A stretch of DNA of 64,000 bases from GCA-2688105 sp964499445 (GTDB lineage Bacteria > Chloroflexota > Dehalococcoidia > Dehalococcoidales > GCA-2688105), in the NCBI GenBank assembly GCA_964499445.1, contig CAZCLE010000001.1:41064-105063 (forward strand), in the 5' to 3' direction. Position numbers and translations under genes: made by a program. Below the pieces are notes generated by a model that worked only from the letters and a program-made list of their open reading frames with translations, did not search any database and was not told the origin of the DNA. Below, piece after piece: positions 23,797 to 32,692 of this stretch (positions are counted from its first letter, which is position 1; every line of letters begins with the position of its first letter).

Positions 23797-25092
23797 CTAG
23801 CACCTGGATGCTTTGACGCCCAAATACTTTTCCACCAACGCCATAGCACAGAACTCCCCACACATACTGCAGGCCTCTCCAGCCGAAGCATGCCTGCTGT
23901 GAACCTGGCGAGACCGCTCAGGGTTTAAGGACAGTTTAGCTTGCTCCGCCCAGTCAAGTTTCTTTCGCGCCACCGACATCTTCCTATCCCACTCCTCGGT
24001 ACCCTTCACCCCTTTGACTATATCACCAGCATGGGCAGCAATGCGCGAGGCGATTACCCCCAGCTTTACATCCTCAGGGTCAGGCAGAGACAGGTGCTCG
24101 GCTGGGGTTACATAGCATAGAAAATCAGTACCGGCAGCGGCAGCGACAGCTCCACCGATAGCCCCGGTGATATGGTCATAGCCGGCAGCTACATCGGTCA
24201 CCAGCGGACCCAGAACATAGAACGGAGCCCCCTTGCAGATAGACTTCTCTAAACGAACATTAGCCTCAATTTGATTCAAGGGCAGATGCCCCGGACCCTC
24301 AACCATTACCTGAACTCCAGCCTGTTGTGCCCGCGGCACCAGCTCCCCGATAACAAGTAACTCCTCTACCTGAGCCCGGTCAGTAGCATCAGCCAGGCAA
24401 CCAGGACGCATCCCGTCCCCAAGGCTCAGCGTCACGTCAAACTCCCGGGCTAACTCCAGCAAGCGGTCATAATATTCATAGAGCGGGTTTTCGCGCTCAT
24501 TGTAGAGCATCCAGCCTATCAGAAAAGCACCCCCCCGAGATACCACATCAGCTACTCTTCCCTGCTGCTTAAGGCAGGCAATGGCTGACCGGGTTACGCC
24601 ACAATGCACCGTTATGAAATCAACACCATCACGAATATGTTCTTCAATGGCGGCAAATAGGTCATCAACCGTCATCTTGACTATGGCGCCGTGTCTACTT
24701 ATCGCCTCAATTCCGGCTTGATAAATAGGCACTGTCCCTATCGGTAAGGAGCTTGAGCCAATAATAGCCCGCCGGATAGCCGATATATCGCCGCCGGTGC
24801 TCAAATCCATAACCGTGTCTGCCCCGGAATCAATGGCAACCTTTAGCTTTTCCATCTCAGTATCAATATTGCCGAAATCAGAAGATGTCCCAATATTGGC
24901 ATTGACTTTGGTAGACAGCCCCTGACCTATGCCACAAGGAATAAGCTTGGTGTGCTTAGTATTAGCTGGAATTACTATCGTCCCGCTAACCACACCCTGC
25001 CGGATAAACTCAGCTTCCACCCCCTCTTGCTTGGCTACCAAGCTCATCTGTATTGAAACAATGCCTTTTCTGGCTAATTCTAATTGAGTCAT
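23797..25092 (-). CDS. thiC: Phosphomethylpyrimidine synthase ThiC
   Basis: 431 residues from ATG 25092 (AAGGGGG upstream); the frame extends further but into the attenuator. ThiC is a radical SAM enzyme that converts aminoimidazole ribotide to HMP-phosphate. The family's C-terminal cluster motif CSMCGEFCAM (CxxCx4C) is at about 417, and MDLSTGGD, GDGMRPGCLADATDRAQ and VMVEGPGHLPLNQIEANV are all present. It is shorter at the N-terminus than the E. coli type, as in many anaerobes and archaea. A TPP riboswitch with terminator lies directly upstream, and thi4 follows 42 bp downstream, so the two form a thiamine operon. Confidence 0.96.
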   Translation of the reverse strand: MTQLELARKGIVSIQMSLVAKQEGVEAEFIRQGVVSGTIVIPANTKHTKLIPCGIGQGLSTKVNANIGTSSDFGNIDTEMEKLKVAIDSGADTVMDLSTGGDISAIRRAIIGSSSLPIGTVPIYQAGIEAISRHGAIVKMTVDDLFAAIEEHIRDGVDFITVHCGVTRSAIACLKQQGRVADVVSRGGAFLIGWMLYNERENPLYEYYDRLLELAREFDVTLSLGDGMRPGCLADATDRAQVEELLVIGELVPRAQQAGVQVMVEGPGHLPLNQIEANVRLEKSICKGAPFYVLGPLVTDVAAGYDHITGAIGGAVAAAAGTDFLCYVTPAEHLSLPDPEDVKLGVIASRIAAHAGDIVKGVKGTEEWDRKMSVARKKLDWAEQAKLSLNPERSRQVHSRHASAGEACSMCGEFCAMALVEKYLGVKASRC

Positions 25093-25105
25093 ATCTGCCC
25101 CCTTA

Positions 25106-25149
25106 AAAACAAAAACCAAGGGCTACGGCTCTCATTACCAGACCCTTGG
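25106..25149 (-). terminator. Attenuator terminator of the TPP riboswitch
   Basis: On the minus strand the arms CCAAGGG and CCCTTGG (25143-25149 and 25116-25122) close a hairpin followed by TTTTTGTTTT (25106-25115). It sits between the riboswitch core and the thiC start, as expected for transcriptional attenuation when TPP is bound. Confidence 0.8.
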
Positions 25150-25159
25150 TCTAGGTTAC

Positions 25160-25250
25160 CGCCGCTTCCCTACGCTCGCATTACCGAGATCAGGTTCACA
25201 GGGTTGGCATCAAAACACCTCTCAGCCTTTGAGCACCCCTAGCGGTTAGC
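25160..25250 (-). promoter_or_regulatory. TPP riboswitch (THI element)
   Basis: On the minus strand the conserved blocks occur in order: GGGGTGCTC, GGCTGAGAGG, AACCCTGTGAACCTGATCT, GGTAATGCGAGCGTAGGGAA. This is the full TPP aptamer, with the CUGAGA pyrimidine-binding loop and the pyrophosphate-binding GCGUAGGGAA. It precedes thiC and the terminator at 25106-25149, so TPP should switch off thiC-thi4 by premature termination. Confidence 0.96.
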
Positions 25251-25314
25251 TATAAAATTCTATTTTAAACATAGCACAAACTCTCCTGATATGCAAATGT
25301 GCCTTATTAATCTA

Positions 25315-25395
25315 GCTACCTCACCCCCTTTATCCCCCTCTCCTTCAAAGGAGAGGGGGAAGGAGTAGGAAAGAGGGGCTTCGCCTCTCTTTGAC
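25315..25395. repeat. Dispersed palindromic intergenic repeat, short copy
   Basis: Contains CCTCACCCCCTTTATCCC at its left end, the hairpin CCCCCTCTCCTT-CAAAGGAGAGGGGG, and GAGGGGCTTCGCCTCT. It belongs to the same family as the copy at 21236. Confidence 0.8.
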
Positions 25396-25474
25396 TCTTC
25401 AATAGAATTCCCTTTTTCCATATACCTAAATTAGTTCTAGAATACTTGACAAATAAGACAAATGGAGGTTTAAG

Positions 25475-25939
25475 TTGAAAAGAGGATTTATGGATTTCGC
25501 AGTAAATAGTATTATTCCAGCTTCTCCAGGGCAAACTGCACAGTGGATTGCAGAAGAAGCTCTGGCTCACATCAGCGACCTAAGCGATGCCCAAGACCCG
25601 GTAGCTTCTCTCGCAAATACATTAAGTAAGCAGGTTCAGACAGGGAAGGAAAGGCGTATTAGCAGAGAGCGAATTGGTGGTGTATACTGTTATTTCCCTG
25701 TATCTGGGCCATCTGTCTCAGACTCTAGTGAAGATATTGTTGCCCAGATTTCTCTATCTACGCAAGAATTGGAAGATATAGATAACCTTGTAGCTGTTGT
25801 AGGTAAGTTTGACAATAGAAGCAGCGCCATAAAATGGTTGGTTACGGAAGGTATTAAAGCTAACCGTGCTTACCTAGATAAGGTGGCGGATACACAAAAC
25901 CAAATTGAGCGCCTAAAAAGAGAGGTAGCAACAGCTTAA
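25475..25939 (+). CDS. Unrecognised protein with predicted DNA-binding C-terminus
   Basis: 154 residues from TTG 25475, with GGAGG seven bases upstream. I do not recognise the whole protein. The middle (about 30-78: EEALAHISDLSDAQDPVASL and ISRERIGGVYCYFP) has the pattern of a small winged helix. The C-terminal part (about 90-135: SLSTQELEDIDNLVAVVGKF, then DNRSSAIKWLVTEGI) looks like a ribbon-helix-helix domain. It may be a DNA-binding regulator. It has a lower GC content than the neighbours and is flanked on both sides by dispersed repeats, so it may be an accessory insertion. Confidence 0.55.
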   Translation: MKRGFMDFAVNSIIPASPGQTAQWIAEEALAHISDLSDAQDPVASLANTLSKQVQTGKERRISRERIGGVYCYFPVSGPSVSDSSEDIVAQISLSTQELEDIDNLVAVVGKFDNRSSAIKWLVTEGIKANRAYLDKVADTQNQIERLKREVATA

Positions 25940-25954
25940 GGAGCAGCAATAAAG

Positions 25955-26080
25955 GGTTTAAGGGGCGAAGCCCCTGATATTCTTATATGGGGAGCCTAAG
26001 AGGGGGCGGAGCCCCCTCTTTAAAAATCCTCTCCCCTTCCCCTTACCAAGGGGAAGGGGATAAAGGGGATAGGGTTGATA
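25955..26080. repeat. Dispersed palindromic intergenic repeat
   Basis: Two GGGGCGAAGCCCC-type hairpins (near 25961 and 26001), then CCCCTTCCCCTT-ACC-AAGGGGAAGGGG and the end motif GGGGATAAAGGGGATAGGGTT. Lies between the unrecognised gene and pdxS. Confidence 0.85.
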
Positions 26081-26130
26081 AACAATCTAAACAGTAGTAG
26101 AATATTATAAACAAGGCTAAAGAGGAAAAT

Positions 26131-27012
26131 ATGGAAAGCGGGACATGGAAGGTTAAAACCGGGCTGGCTCAGATGCTAAAAGGCGGCGTAATTATGGATG
26201 TAATCAACGTCGAGCAGGCCAAGATTGCCCAGGAGTCCGGCGCCTGCGCAGTAATGGCACTGGAGAGGGTCCCGGCAGATATCAGAGCTACCGGGGGTGT
26301 AGCCCGCATGGCTGACCCAACGATTATTGAAGCTATTATGAAAGCAGTTTCTATACCGGTAATGGCTAAGTGCCGCATCGGTCACTTCGTGGAGGCTCAA
26401 GTACTGCAAGCCCTGGGCGTAGACTTCATAGATGAATCAGAAGTACTCACCCCGGCTGATGAAGCCCACCACGTCTGGAAGCACGAGTTTAAGGTTCCAT
26501 TCGTCTGCGGCTGCCGCGACCTTGGAGAAGCCCTGCGCCGCATTGGCGAGGGAGCGGCTATGATTAGAACCAAAGGTGAAGCTGGCACCGGCAACATTGT
26601 GGAAGCGGTCAGGCATATGCGGGCAGTAACGGATGGCATCCGCAAACTGGTAAACAGCCCCCAGGATGAGCTAATGGCACTGGCTAAGGAAATGGGAGCC
26701 CCCTTTGAACTGGTAGAGGAGATACATAAAACCGGGAAACTGCCGGTAGTTAATTTTGCTGCTGGCGGAGTGGCTACCCCAGCCGATGCCGCCCTGATGA
26801 TGCAGTTGGGTGCCGACGGTGTCTTCGTTGGCTCGGGTATCTTTAAGTCCAGCAACCCTGAGGTTAGAGCCAGAGCCATTGTCAAGGCAACTACTCACTT
26901 CCAGGACCCGGAAATCATTGCCGAGGTCTCCAAGAACCTGGGAGAAGCCATGCCCGGACTGGATATAAAGCAAATCCCTACCGAGGAGCTACTGGCACCT
27001 AGAGGATGGTAA
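26131..27012 (+). CDS. pdxS: Pyridoxal 5'-phosphate synthase subunit PdxS
   Basis: 293 residues, the full length for PdxS. The TIM-barrel synthase builds PLP from ribose 5-phosphate, glyceraldehyde 3-phosphate and ammonia supplied by PdxT. Both catalytic lysines are visible: in VMAKCRIGHFVEAQ (near 82) and in IRTKGEAGTGN (near 150). Other marks are EESGACAVMALERVPADIR and the C-terminal VFVGSGIFKSSNPEVRA. The glutaminase subunit pdxT begins 1 bp after its stop. A complete PdxST pair means the organism makes vitamin B6 by the DXP-independent route. Confidence 0.97.
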   Translation: MESGTWKVKTGLAQMLKGGVIMDVINVEQAKIAQESGACAVMALERVPADIRATGGVARMADPTIIEAIMKAVSIPVMAKCRIGHFVEAQVLQALGVDFIDESEVLTPADEAHHVWKHEFKVPFVCGCRDLGEALRRIGEGAAMIRTKGEAGTGNIVEAVRHMRAVTDGIRKLVNSPQDELMALAKEMGAPFELVEEIHKTGKLPVVNFAAGGVATPADAALMMQLGADGVFVGSGIFKSSNPEVRARAIVKATTHFQDPEIIAEVSKNLGEAMPGLDIKQIPTEELLAPRGW

Positions 27013-27013
27013 T

Positions 27014-27598
27014 ATGAGAATCGGTGTCCTTGCTTCGCAGGGAGCCTTTGCCGAGCATATAGCTATATTGCACCGCCTAGAAGTTGATACCATGCCCGTC
27101 CGTCTGCCTCACCAACTTACCCCATTGGACGGGCTAATCATTCCTGGCGGAGAAAGTACCTCTATCAGCCGGTTGATACTAGATTACAACCTGACAAATG
27201 AAATAAGAAATCTAGCTAAAAATGGTCTGCCGATACTGGGAACCTGTGCCGGTATGATACTGCTAGCCAAAGAAATTTCAGATTCGGACATAGAGCCTAT
27301 AGGCGTAATGGACATAACCATCAGGCGTAACGCCTTTGGCCGACAAACGGATAGCTTTGAGACTGACCTCTCCATACCCGTGCTGGGAGAAAAGCCCTTT
27401 CCCGGCGTATTCATCCGAGCACCCATAGTTGAGCAGACAGACAACGAAGTGGAAATACTGGCCAGGTTAGCTGATGGCACCAGCGTGGCTGCCCGACAAG
27501 GGAAACTACTAGCCTCCGCCTTTCACCCTGAGCTAACCAACGACCTGAGATTTCACCGTTATTTTTTGGATATCGTAGCCGGAGACCGGCAAGTATAA
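27014..27598 (+). CDS. pdxT: Pyridoxal 5'-phosphate synthase glutaminase PdxT
   Basis: 194 residues. A class I glutamine amidotransferase that releases ammonia from glutamine for PdxS. The triad is present: nucleophile Cys in GTCAGMILLA (near 78) and His-Glu in AFHPELT (near 171). The PdxT-specific substrate loop GGESTSISRL lies near 47. It starts 1 bp after pdxS, so the subunits are made together. Confidence 0.97.
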   Translation: MRIGVLASQGAFAEHIAILHRLEVDTMPVRLPHQLTPLDGLIIPGGESTSISRLILDYNLTNEIRNLAKNGLPILGTCAGMILLAKEISDSDIEPIGVMDITIRRNAFGRQTDSFETDLSIPVLGEKPFPGVFIRAPIVEQTDNEVEILARLADGTSVAARQGKLLASAFHPELTNDLRFHRYFLDIVAGDRQV

Positions 27599-27618
27599 CG
27601 CATACCCTGGGGGCACCT

Positions 27619-29133
27619 GTGCAAAAAGTAATCACCGATGACCTGGACGCTCTGCTCGACATTTTACCACCGCATATTCACCAGCCACTACGCCGACAAA
27701 AGGACATCAGCGAACTACTAGAGGTAGTCCTCGACCTGGGTCGCCCTCCTGAAGCTCGCTTTCCCCAGCGAGAAATGATTCTCGACCCCAAGGAAGTTGA
27801 CGAGCCGGACATTGATTATGTCGCCTCTCGTATCAGCAGCTTCGGGGATGACAACCGGGCGGGAATCGAGCGGACACTGCACCGCATCTCAGCCATTCGT
27901 AATCGCAAGGGGTGCATTGTTGGGCTTACCTGCCGTGTGGGCAGGGCTGTCTTCGGCACCATAAAAATTATTGAAGACCTTGTCCAATCAGGCAAAGGCA
28001 TCCTGTTGCTGGGCCGTCCCGGGGTAGGCAAAACAACCATGCTCCGTGAGGTAGCCCGGGTGCTCGCCGACGACCTCAATAAACGGGTTATCATTGTTGA
28101 CACCTCAAATGAAATTGCCGGTGACGGTGATATTCCCCACCCGGCTATTGGGCACGCCCGGCGAATGCAGGTAACCACCCCTACTATGCAGCACGCAGTA
28201 ATGATTGAAGCCGTAGAAAACCACATGCCGGAGGTAATCGTTATCGATGAAATCGGCACCGAGCTTGAAGCTCAAGCCGCCCGAACTATCGCTGAGCGTG
28301 GGGTGCAACTGGTCGGCACCGCCCACGGCAACACACTGGAAAACCTGATGATGAACCCTACCCTGGCTGACCTTATTGGCGGTATCCAGACGGTAACCCT
28401 GGGCGATGAAGAGGCCAGGCGGAGGGGCACCCAGAAGTCCATACTGGAGCGCATGTCAATGCCTACCTTTAATATTGTCGTTGAAATTCAGGACTGGGAC
28501 AGGGTAGCCATTCACCCTGATGTCAGCGAAGCCGTTGACGCCATCCTGCGGGGACAACCCATAGCTACTGAGATTCGCTGGCTGGATGATACCGGAGAGG
28601 TCAGAATAGAAAAGGAAATGCTAGCTACTTCTAATAAGCCTTCTAAGGACAAGCCACCGGTCAGGGAAGACAAGCACTATAAGCTTTACCTATTTGGCAT
28701 AAACCGGGGGCGGGTGGAGCAGGTAGCCAGAGAGAGGCAGCTAACTCTGGATACAGTTAACCACCTGAATGAGGCTAACCTGTTTGTAACCTCTAAGAGC
28801 TACTACCGGCGGAAGCCACAAAAGGTCAAAGATGCCGAAGCGGCTAACCTGCCCATCTACGTCCTCAAAAGTAACACCCCGCATCAAATCAGGCAGCTAT
28901 TAAACACCATCCATCCCTCACCTAAAACCGACCGGTCAGACTCCTTCAAGCTTGCCCTTAATGAGGCGGAAGAAGCCGTGGAGCGGGTAAAAGGAGGGGA
29001 GGAGACAATAGAACTCAGCCCCCAGAGCGCCTATATCCGACGCCTCCAGCACCTGATAGCGGAAAGAAATGCCCTAAGTTCCCAAAGCACGGGCAAAGAC
29101 CCCAATAGACGGGTGAGGATTTATAAAGAGTAG
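27619..29133 (+). CDS. Ycf45/SpoIIIAA-like AAA+ ATPase with R3H-like C-terminus
   Basis: 504 residues from GTG 27619. The central ATPase (about 110-290) resembles the SpoIIIAA/Ycf45 group: Walker A GRPGVGKTTM near 134 and Walker B VIVIDEIGTE near 203. The C-terminal region contains an R3H-like nucleic-acid-binding segment (SPQSAYIRRLQHLIAERNAL, ending PNRRVRIY), as in cyanobacterial and Chloroflexota homologues. The function is not established; ATP-dependent binding of single-stranded nucleic acid is likely. It follows pdxT by 20 bp, so it may be cotranscribed with pdxST. Confidence 0.85.
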   Translation: MQKVITDDLDALLDILPPHIHQPLRRQKDISELLEVVLDLGRPPEARFPQREMILDPKEVDEPDIDYVASRISSFGDDNRAGIERTLHRISAIRNRKGCIVGLTCRVGRAVFGTIKIIEDLVQSGKGILLLGRPGVGKTTMLREVARVLADDLNKRVIIVDTSNEIAGDGDIPHPAIGHARRMQVTTPTMQHAVMIEAVENHMPEVIVIDEIGTELEAQAARTIAERGVQLVGTAHGNTLENLMMNPTLADLIGGIQTVTLGDEEARRRGTQKSILERMSMPTFNIVVEIQDWDRVAIHPDVSEAVDAILRGQPIATEIRWLDDTGEVRIEKEMLATSNKPSKDKPPVREDKHYKLYLFGINRGRVEQVARERQLTLDTVNHLNEANLFVTSKSYYRRKPQKVKDAEAANLPIYVLKSNTPHQIRQLLNTIHPSPKTDRSDSFKLALNEAEEAVERVKGGEETIELSPQSAYIRRLQHLIAERNALSSQSTGKDPNRRVRIYKE

Positions 29134-29160
29134 TGCATAGCTCAAGGAGGCTAACTGACT

Positions 29161-29451
29161 ATGCAGAAGGAAGATTGGCCTGAGTACTGGGGGCGTATAA
29201 TTGGTGCGACCGTTTCCCTTGGTGCTCTATCAGCATTAGCGGGTCTTGTGTGGGGCTTGGCCGTTGGTTTCGATAAAGTCGCAGGTGCAATGTGGGGTGG
29301 CATCATTGGCGCTGGTATCGTATTTATCCTATCACTAGGAATTGGCAAGAAGGCAACTACCGGTATGATGATGATGTTTGGCGGTGTTGGGGCAATTGTG
29401 GTAGTGATAGGGCTAGTAGTATGGCTTATCCGTACATTAAAGGGGGGATAG
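29161..29451 (+). CDS. Small hydrophobic membrane protein
   Basis: 96 residues with three predicted transmembrane helices (about 10-34, 38-58 and 66-90) rich in Gly and Ala, and no known motif. A strong RBS (AAGGAGG) precedes the ATG. Glycine-rich helices like these occur in glycine-zipper or holin-like proteins, but the family is not recognised. It is followed after 4 bp by another small gene, with which it is probably cotranscribed. Confidence 0.65.
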   Translation: MQKEDWPEYWGRIIGATVSLGALSALAGLVWGLAVGFDKVAGAMWGGIIGAGIVFILSLGIGKKATTGMMMMFGGVGAIVVVIGLVVWLIRTLKGG

Positions 29452-29455
29452 TGTT

Positions 29456-29662
29456 ATGGCTAAGGAATTGAGTGAGCAGGATAAAGCTAGGTTGGTAGGG
29501 TGGTTGACTGTTTTAGAAGTTGCTTTGACTGGATTTGGTCACGAGCAGATATATTTAGGACTAGCCACCCCTACAGTCACAAAACAAATGGATAGTATTC
29601 ATAATACGCTAATGTGGATGCTGTCTGAGTTCGGGTTGGAAGGAGTAGCAAAGGGTTTGTAA
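29456..29662 (+). CDS. Small hypothetical protein
   Basis: 68 residues, predicted all-helical and soluble, with no recognised motif (SEQDKARLVGWLTVLEVALT near the N-terminus). It follows the small membrane protein by 4 bp and probably forms a two-gene unit with it. It may be an accessory subunit of that protein; this is a guess. Confidence 0.55.
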   Translation: MAKELSEQDKARLVGWLTVLEVALTGFGHEQIYLGLATPTVTKQMDSIHNTLMWMLSEFGLEGVAKGL

Positions 29663-29766
29663 CCGTAGGATAGTCAATTTAGAATGTTGAGAAATATAAA
29701 TTAAGACCGCCGAGAATTACAATGTCATTTATGGCTTTACTCAGCACCTTTGAGGATTAACCAACT

Positions 29767-31524
29767 ATGAATAGATACAGTATTCGCTATCATTCACGAA
29801 CCCGAGCAGCTTTAGCAAGGAGAGCCGAACAACAAATACCCCCTCTACCCGCATGGATTTTTAATTATCCTAACATTCCGAAATATGAACTAACTATGGC
29901 ACTGAACGACTACGTTAAGAGAATTGACAACATCAACTTGCATACCGGTCTAAATATCATCGCTGATATAAGAGCAGATTCAGAAGAAGAGGCTTTAGAG
30001 ATTTCAAAAAATCACGCGGAGGCACTTCTAAATATCATCAGTTTTTCCTCCCTAACTTATTGCGACCCAGCAACATTGGTTAGCATAATCAATATTGTGG
30101 ATGATAAGGAAGGCTTCCCTCTGAGCTATTATGTATACCCATTGAAGGAACAGGAAATCATCAGCTCCATAAACAAAATAGACGAATCCACATTCCGTAC
30201 AATATTCGAGGCTTACGATAGAAGCTCTTATCAACCAAGAACCCTAAGAGCATTAACATGGTTAAGAAAAGGAATTGGCGAAGATAACTTCGTGGACCAA
30301 TTCACCTCCTACTGGATTGGATTGGAAGTTATCAAGCACATTCTGTCACCCGAAAAGACGAATACAGAAGCAGAATGGCAAAAAGTGGGAGAAATCTTCA
30401 CAGATACATTACACTTTAAAGATTTTAAGAAAATTAGGCATGGCGGAAGGGTAGGATTATTACACGGCTCCCATGAGCTAAGCAACGAATTTGTAAGAGA
30501 AATAGGGAGCTATTTAGAACCAATAAGAAAAACATTAATCTTTTGCATAGGAAGTGTTTTAGGGTTGGAAGATAATATCACGACAACTATTATGAGCAGA
30601 ACTCCTCGAAGAATTGAACAATCCCCTTGGTCGATCATGAAAGGCAATCTCAAAAATTTACCCAGAGATTTTGGAGAACTAATTAAGAACTACCCAAAGA
30701 TTGATGCCGAGATAATAAACAAGCAATTCTCGATAAATGAAGATGGAAGCTTATCAATAAGATTTAAGGTAACCCATCACTTTCGTGGGTCAAGTGCCAT
30801 CAAGTGGGAATTAAGGGAAATAGAACAATGGGGTAAAAAAGATGCCGGTATCCAAGGATTTACGTTAGATGAAGCAAATATAAACAAAGGAAATAAGTTG
30901 CCCCTATTTATCACCTTTGAGGGTGGGGAGGGGTGCGGCAAGAGCGTCCAGGCCAAGGCACTATACCGGAGGCTGTCAAAATTAGCTATTCCGGCACTCC
31001 TGACCCATGAACCCGGGGGAACATCTCTGGGTAAGAGACTCGCTCGCTGCCTGAAGTGGGCGCAAAATACAGATATGTCACCGCTGACCGAGCTACTGCT
31101 GTTTAATGCTTCCCGCACCCAGCTAATAGACGAGGTCATCCATCCTAATCTAGCCGAGGGGAAAATCGTTATCTGCGACCGCTATGCCGACTCCACCACT
31201 GCCTACCAGGGCTACGGGCGAGGACTGGACTCAGAAATGGTCGCCGCTATCAATAACGCAGCCACTCGGGGACTAAAGCCCAATCTGACCGTGCTACTGG
31301 ATATACCAGCCGAGGCTGGACTGGCCCGTAAAAGCACCAAAAAGCAAGACCGCTTTGAGCAGGAGGAGGTAGCCTTCCACCAGAGGGTGCGACAGGGCTA
31401 CCTCAAGCTGGCAGCCAGTGACCCGGAGCGCTGGCTGGTAATTGATGCCAGCAAAAATAAAGAGGAAATAGCCCAGATTATCTGGCAAAGAGTAAGACAA
31501 CTGCTGCCAAGTCGAGGAGGCTGA
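29767..31524 (+). CDS. tmk: Thymidylate kinase with large HEPN-like N-terminal extension
   Basis: 585 residues in one uninterrupted frame. Residues about 378-585 are a complete thymidylate kinase: P-loop FEGGEGCGKS, ICDRYADSTTAYQG, and a LID region ending DRFEQEEVAFHQRVRQGY. It phosphorylates dTMP to dTDP. The first 375 residues are unrelated and match the layout of ApeA-type HEPN proteins: a long N-terminal domain, then a helical region with WIGLEVI and an Rx4H motif in GGRVGLLHGSHE, the HEPN ribonuclease signature. The extension is markedly more AT-rich than the kinase part. A TTG at 30898, preceded by AAGGA, would yield a normal 208-residue Tmk, so the kinase may also be made alone. Confidence 0.85.
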   Translation: MNRYSIRYHSRTRAALARRAEQQIPPLPAWIFNYPNIPKYELTMALNDYVKRIDNINLHTGLNIIADIRADSEEEALEISKNHAEALLNIISFSSLTYCDPATLVSIINIVDDKEGFPLSYYVYPLKEQEIISSINKIDESTFRTIFEAYDRSSYQPRTLRALTWLRKGIGEDNFVDQFTSYWIGLEVIKHILSPEKTNTEAEWQKVGEIFTDTLHFKDFKKIRHGGRVGLLHGSHELSNEFVREIGSYLEPIRKTLIFCIGSVLGLEDNITTTIMSRTPRRIEQSPWSIMKGNLKNLPRDFGELIKNYPKIDAEIINKQFSINEDGSLSIRFKVTHHFRGSSAIKWELREIEQWGKKDAGIQGFTLDEANINKGNKLPLFITFEGGEGCGKSVQAKALYRRLSKLAIPALLTHEPGGTSLGKRLARCLKWAQNTDMSPLTELLLFNASRTQLIDEVIHPNLAEGKIVICDRYADSTTAYQGYGRGLDSEMVAAINNAATRGLKPNLTVLLDIPAEAGLARKSTKKQDRFEQEEVAFHQRVRQGYLKLAASDPERWLVIDASKNKEEIAQIIWQRVRQLLPSRGG

Positions 31525-31529
31525 GTTAT

Positions 31530-32573
31530 ATGCCTCAAAAACGGGTTGCCGTAGCTATGAGTGGGGGAGTGGACTCATCACTGGCCGCCGCCCTGCTGAA
31601 AAAAGCTGGCTATGAGGTCAGTGGCGTTCACCTGAAGCTATACTCTGGTGGCAACTCAGCTCAGGTCGCCCCAGACTTAGAGCGCACTTGCCAAATCCTA
31701 AATATCCCCCTTGAGCAGCTTAACCTTGAGACGGAATTTAAGCGCCTGGTTATCGACTACTTCTGCCGAGAATACAACCTGGGGCGCACGCCAAACCCGT
31801 GCACTATTTGCAACCAGCATATCAAATTTGGACTTCTCCTCAACAGGGTGCGGGAAATGGGGGCAGACTATTTAGCCACCGGTCATTATGCCCGAATTGA
31901 ATGCCTGCCGGATGGCTATCGCCTGCTGAAAGCCATCGACCTGACTAAAGACCAGTCCTATTTCCTCTATACTCTGGGGCAAAGGCAGCTTCAATACCTA
32001 CTGCTGCCTCTAGGTAACCTCCACAAAGCGGAGGTAAGGAGGCTAGCCACCGAACTGGGCTTACCCACCGGCAGCCGACGTGATAGCCAGGATGTTTGCT
32101 TCATCCCTGATAACGACTATCGGTCATTTATCGCTCAGCATATTCCTCTCCAACCGGGGGGCATCGTTGATACCGAGGGCAAGGTTCTAGGCAGACACGA
32201 TGGTCTAGCCCAATATACGGTGGGGCAAAGGCAAGGCTTGGGGCTTACCTCGAATAAACGTCTATATGTGCTCAAGCTGGATACCACTGGCAATAGATTA
32301 GTAGTCGGCACTGAAGACCAGCTTCTAAGTAATGTCCTCTCCGCCAATAAGCTAAGCTGGGTATCAGGAGAAGCCCCCCCAGAGCCGACTAACGTAACCG
32401 CTAAAGTCCGATACAAGTCGCCTGAGGCGGTGGCTAAACTCAACCTTAATGATGAGATGGCAAGGGTTCAGTTTCACCAGCCTCAGCGGGCGATTGCCCC
32501 CGGACAAGCCGTAGTATTCTATCAGGGTGACGCAGTTCTCGGCGGGGGAATAATAGAAGACAGGGTAGATTGA
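31530..32573 (+). CDS. mnmA: tRNA-specific 2-thiouridylase MnmA
   Basis: 347 residues. It thiolates U34 of tRNA-Lys, -Glu and -Gln. Seen are the PP-loop AMSGGVDSSLAAALL near the N-terminus, the catalytic Cys of NPCTICNQHIKFG near 91, GHYARIE, and DQSYFLYTL followed by a second conserved Cys in RRDSQDVCFIPDNDY near 190. The C-terminal beta-barrel includes GQRQGLGLTSNKRLYVL. It starts 5 bp after tmk with GAGGAGG in front, so it is in the same operon. Confidence 0.95.
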   Translation: MPQKRVAVAMSGGVDSSLAAALLKKAGYEVSGVHLKLYSGGNSAQVAPDLERTCQILNIPLEQLNLETEFKRLVIDYFCREYNLGRTPNPCTICNQHIKFGLLLNRVREMGADYLATGHYARIECLPDGYRLLKAIDLTKDQSYFLYTLGQRQLQYLLLPLGNLHKAEVRRLATELGLPTGSRRDSQDVCFIPDNDYRSFIAQHIPLQPGGIVDTEGKVLGRHDGLAQYTVGQRQGLGLTSNKRLYVLKLDTTGNRLVVGTEDQLLSNVLSANKLSWVSGEAPPEPTNVTAKVRYKSPEAVAKLNLNDEMARVQFHQPQRAIAPGQAVVFYQGDAVLGGGIIEDRVD

Positions 32574-32599
32574 AGGAGAAGAAGGCTAAAGGAGAATTA

Positions 32600-32685
32600 A
32601 AGAGAGACAAAGCCTCTCTTATATAACCAAGGGCAAATTCCCCTTCGTAAGGGAAAGGGGATAAAGGGGATAGGGTTACTTGACA
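32600..32685. repeat. Dispersed palindromic intergenic repeat, degenerate copy
   Basis: A degraded GAGAGACAAAGCCTCTC hairpin followed by CCCCTTCGTAAGGGAAAGGGG and the end motif GGGGATAAAGGGGATAGGGTT. It directly precedes rnhB and may have displaced its ribosome-binding site. Confidence 0.75.
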
Positions 32686-32692
32686 AAACTCA

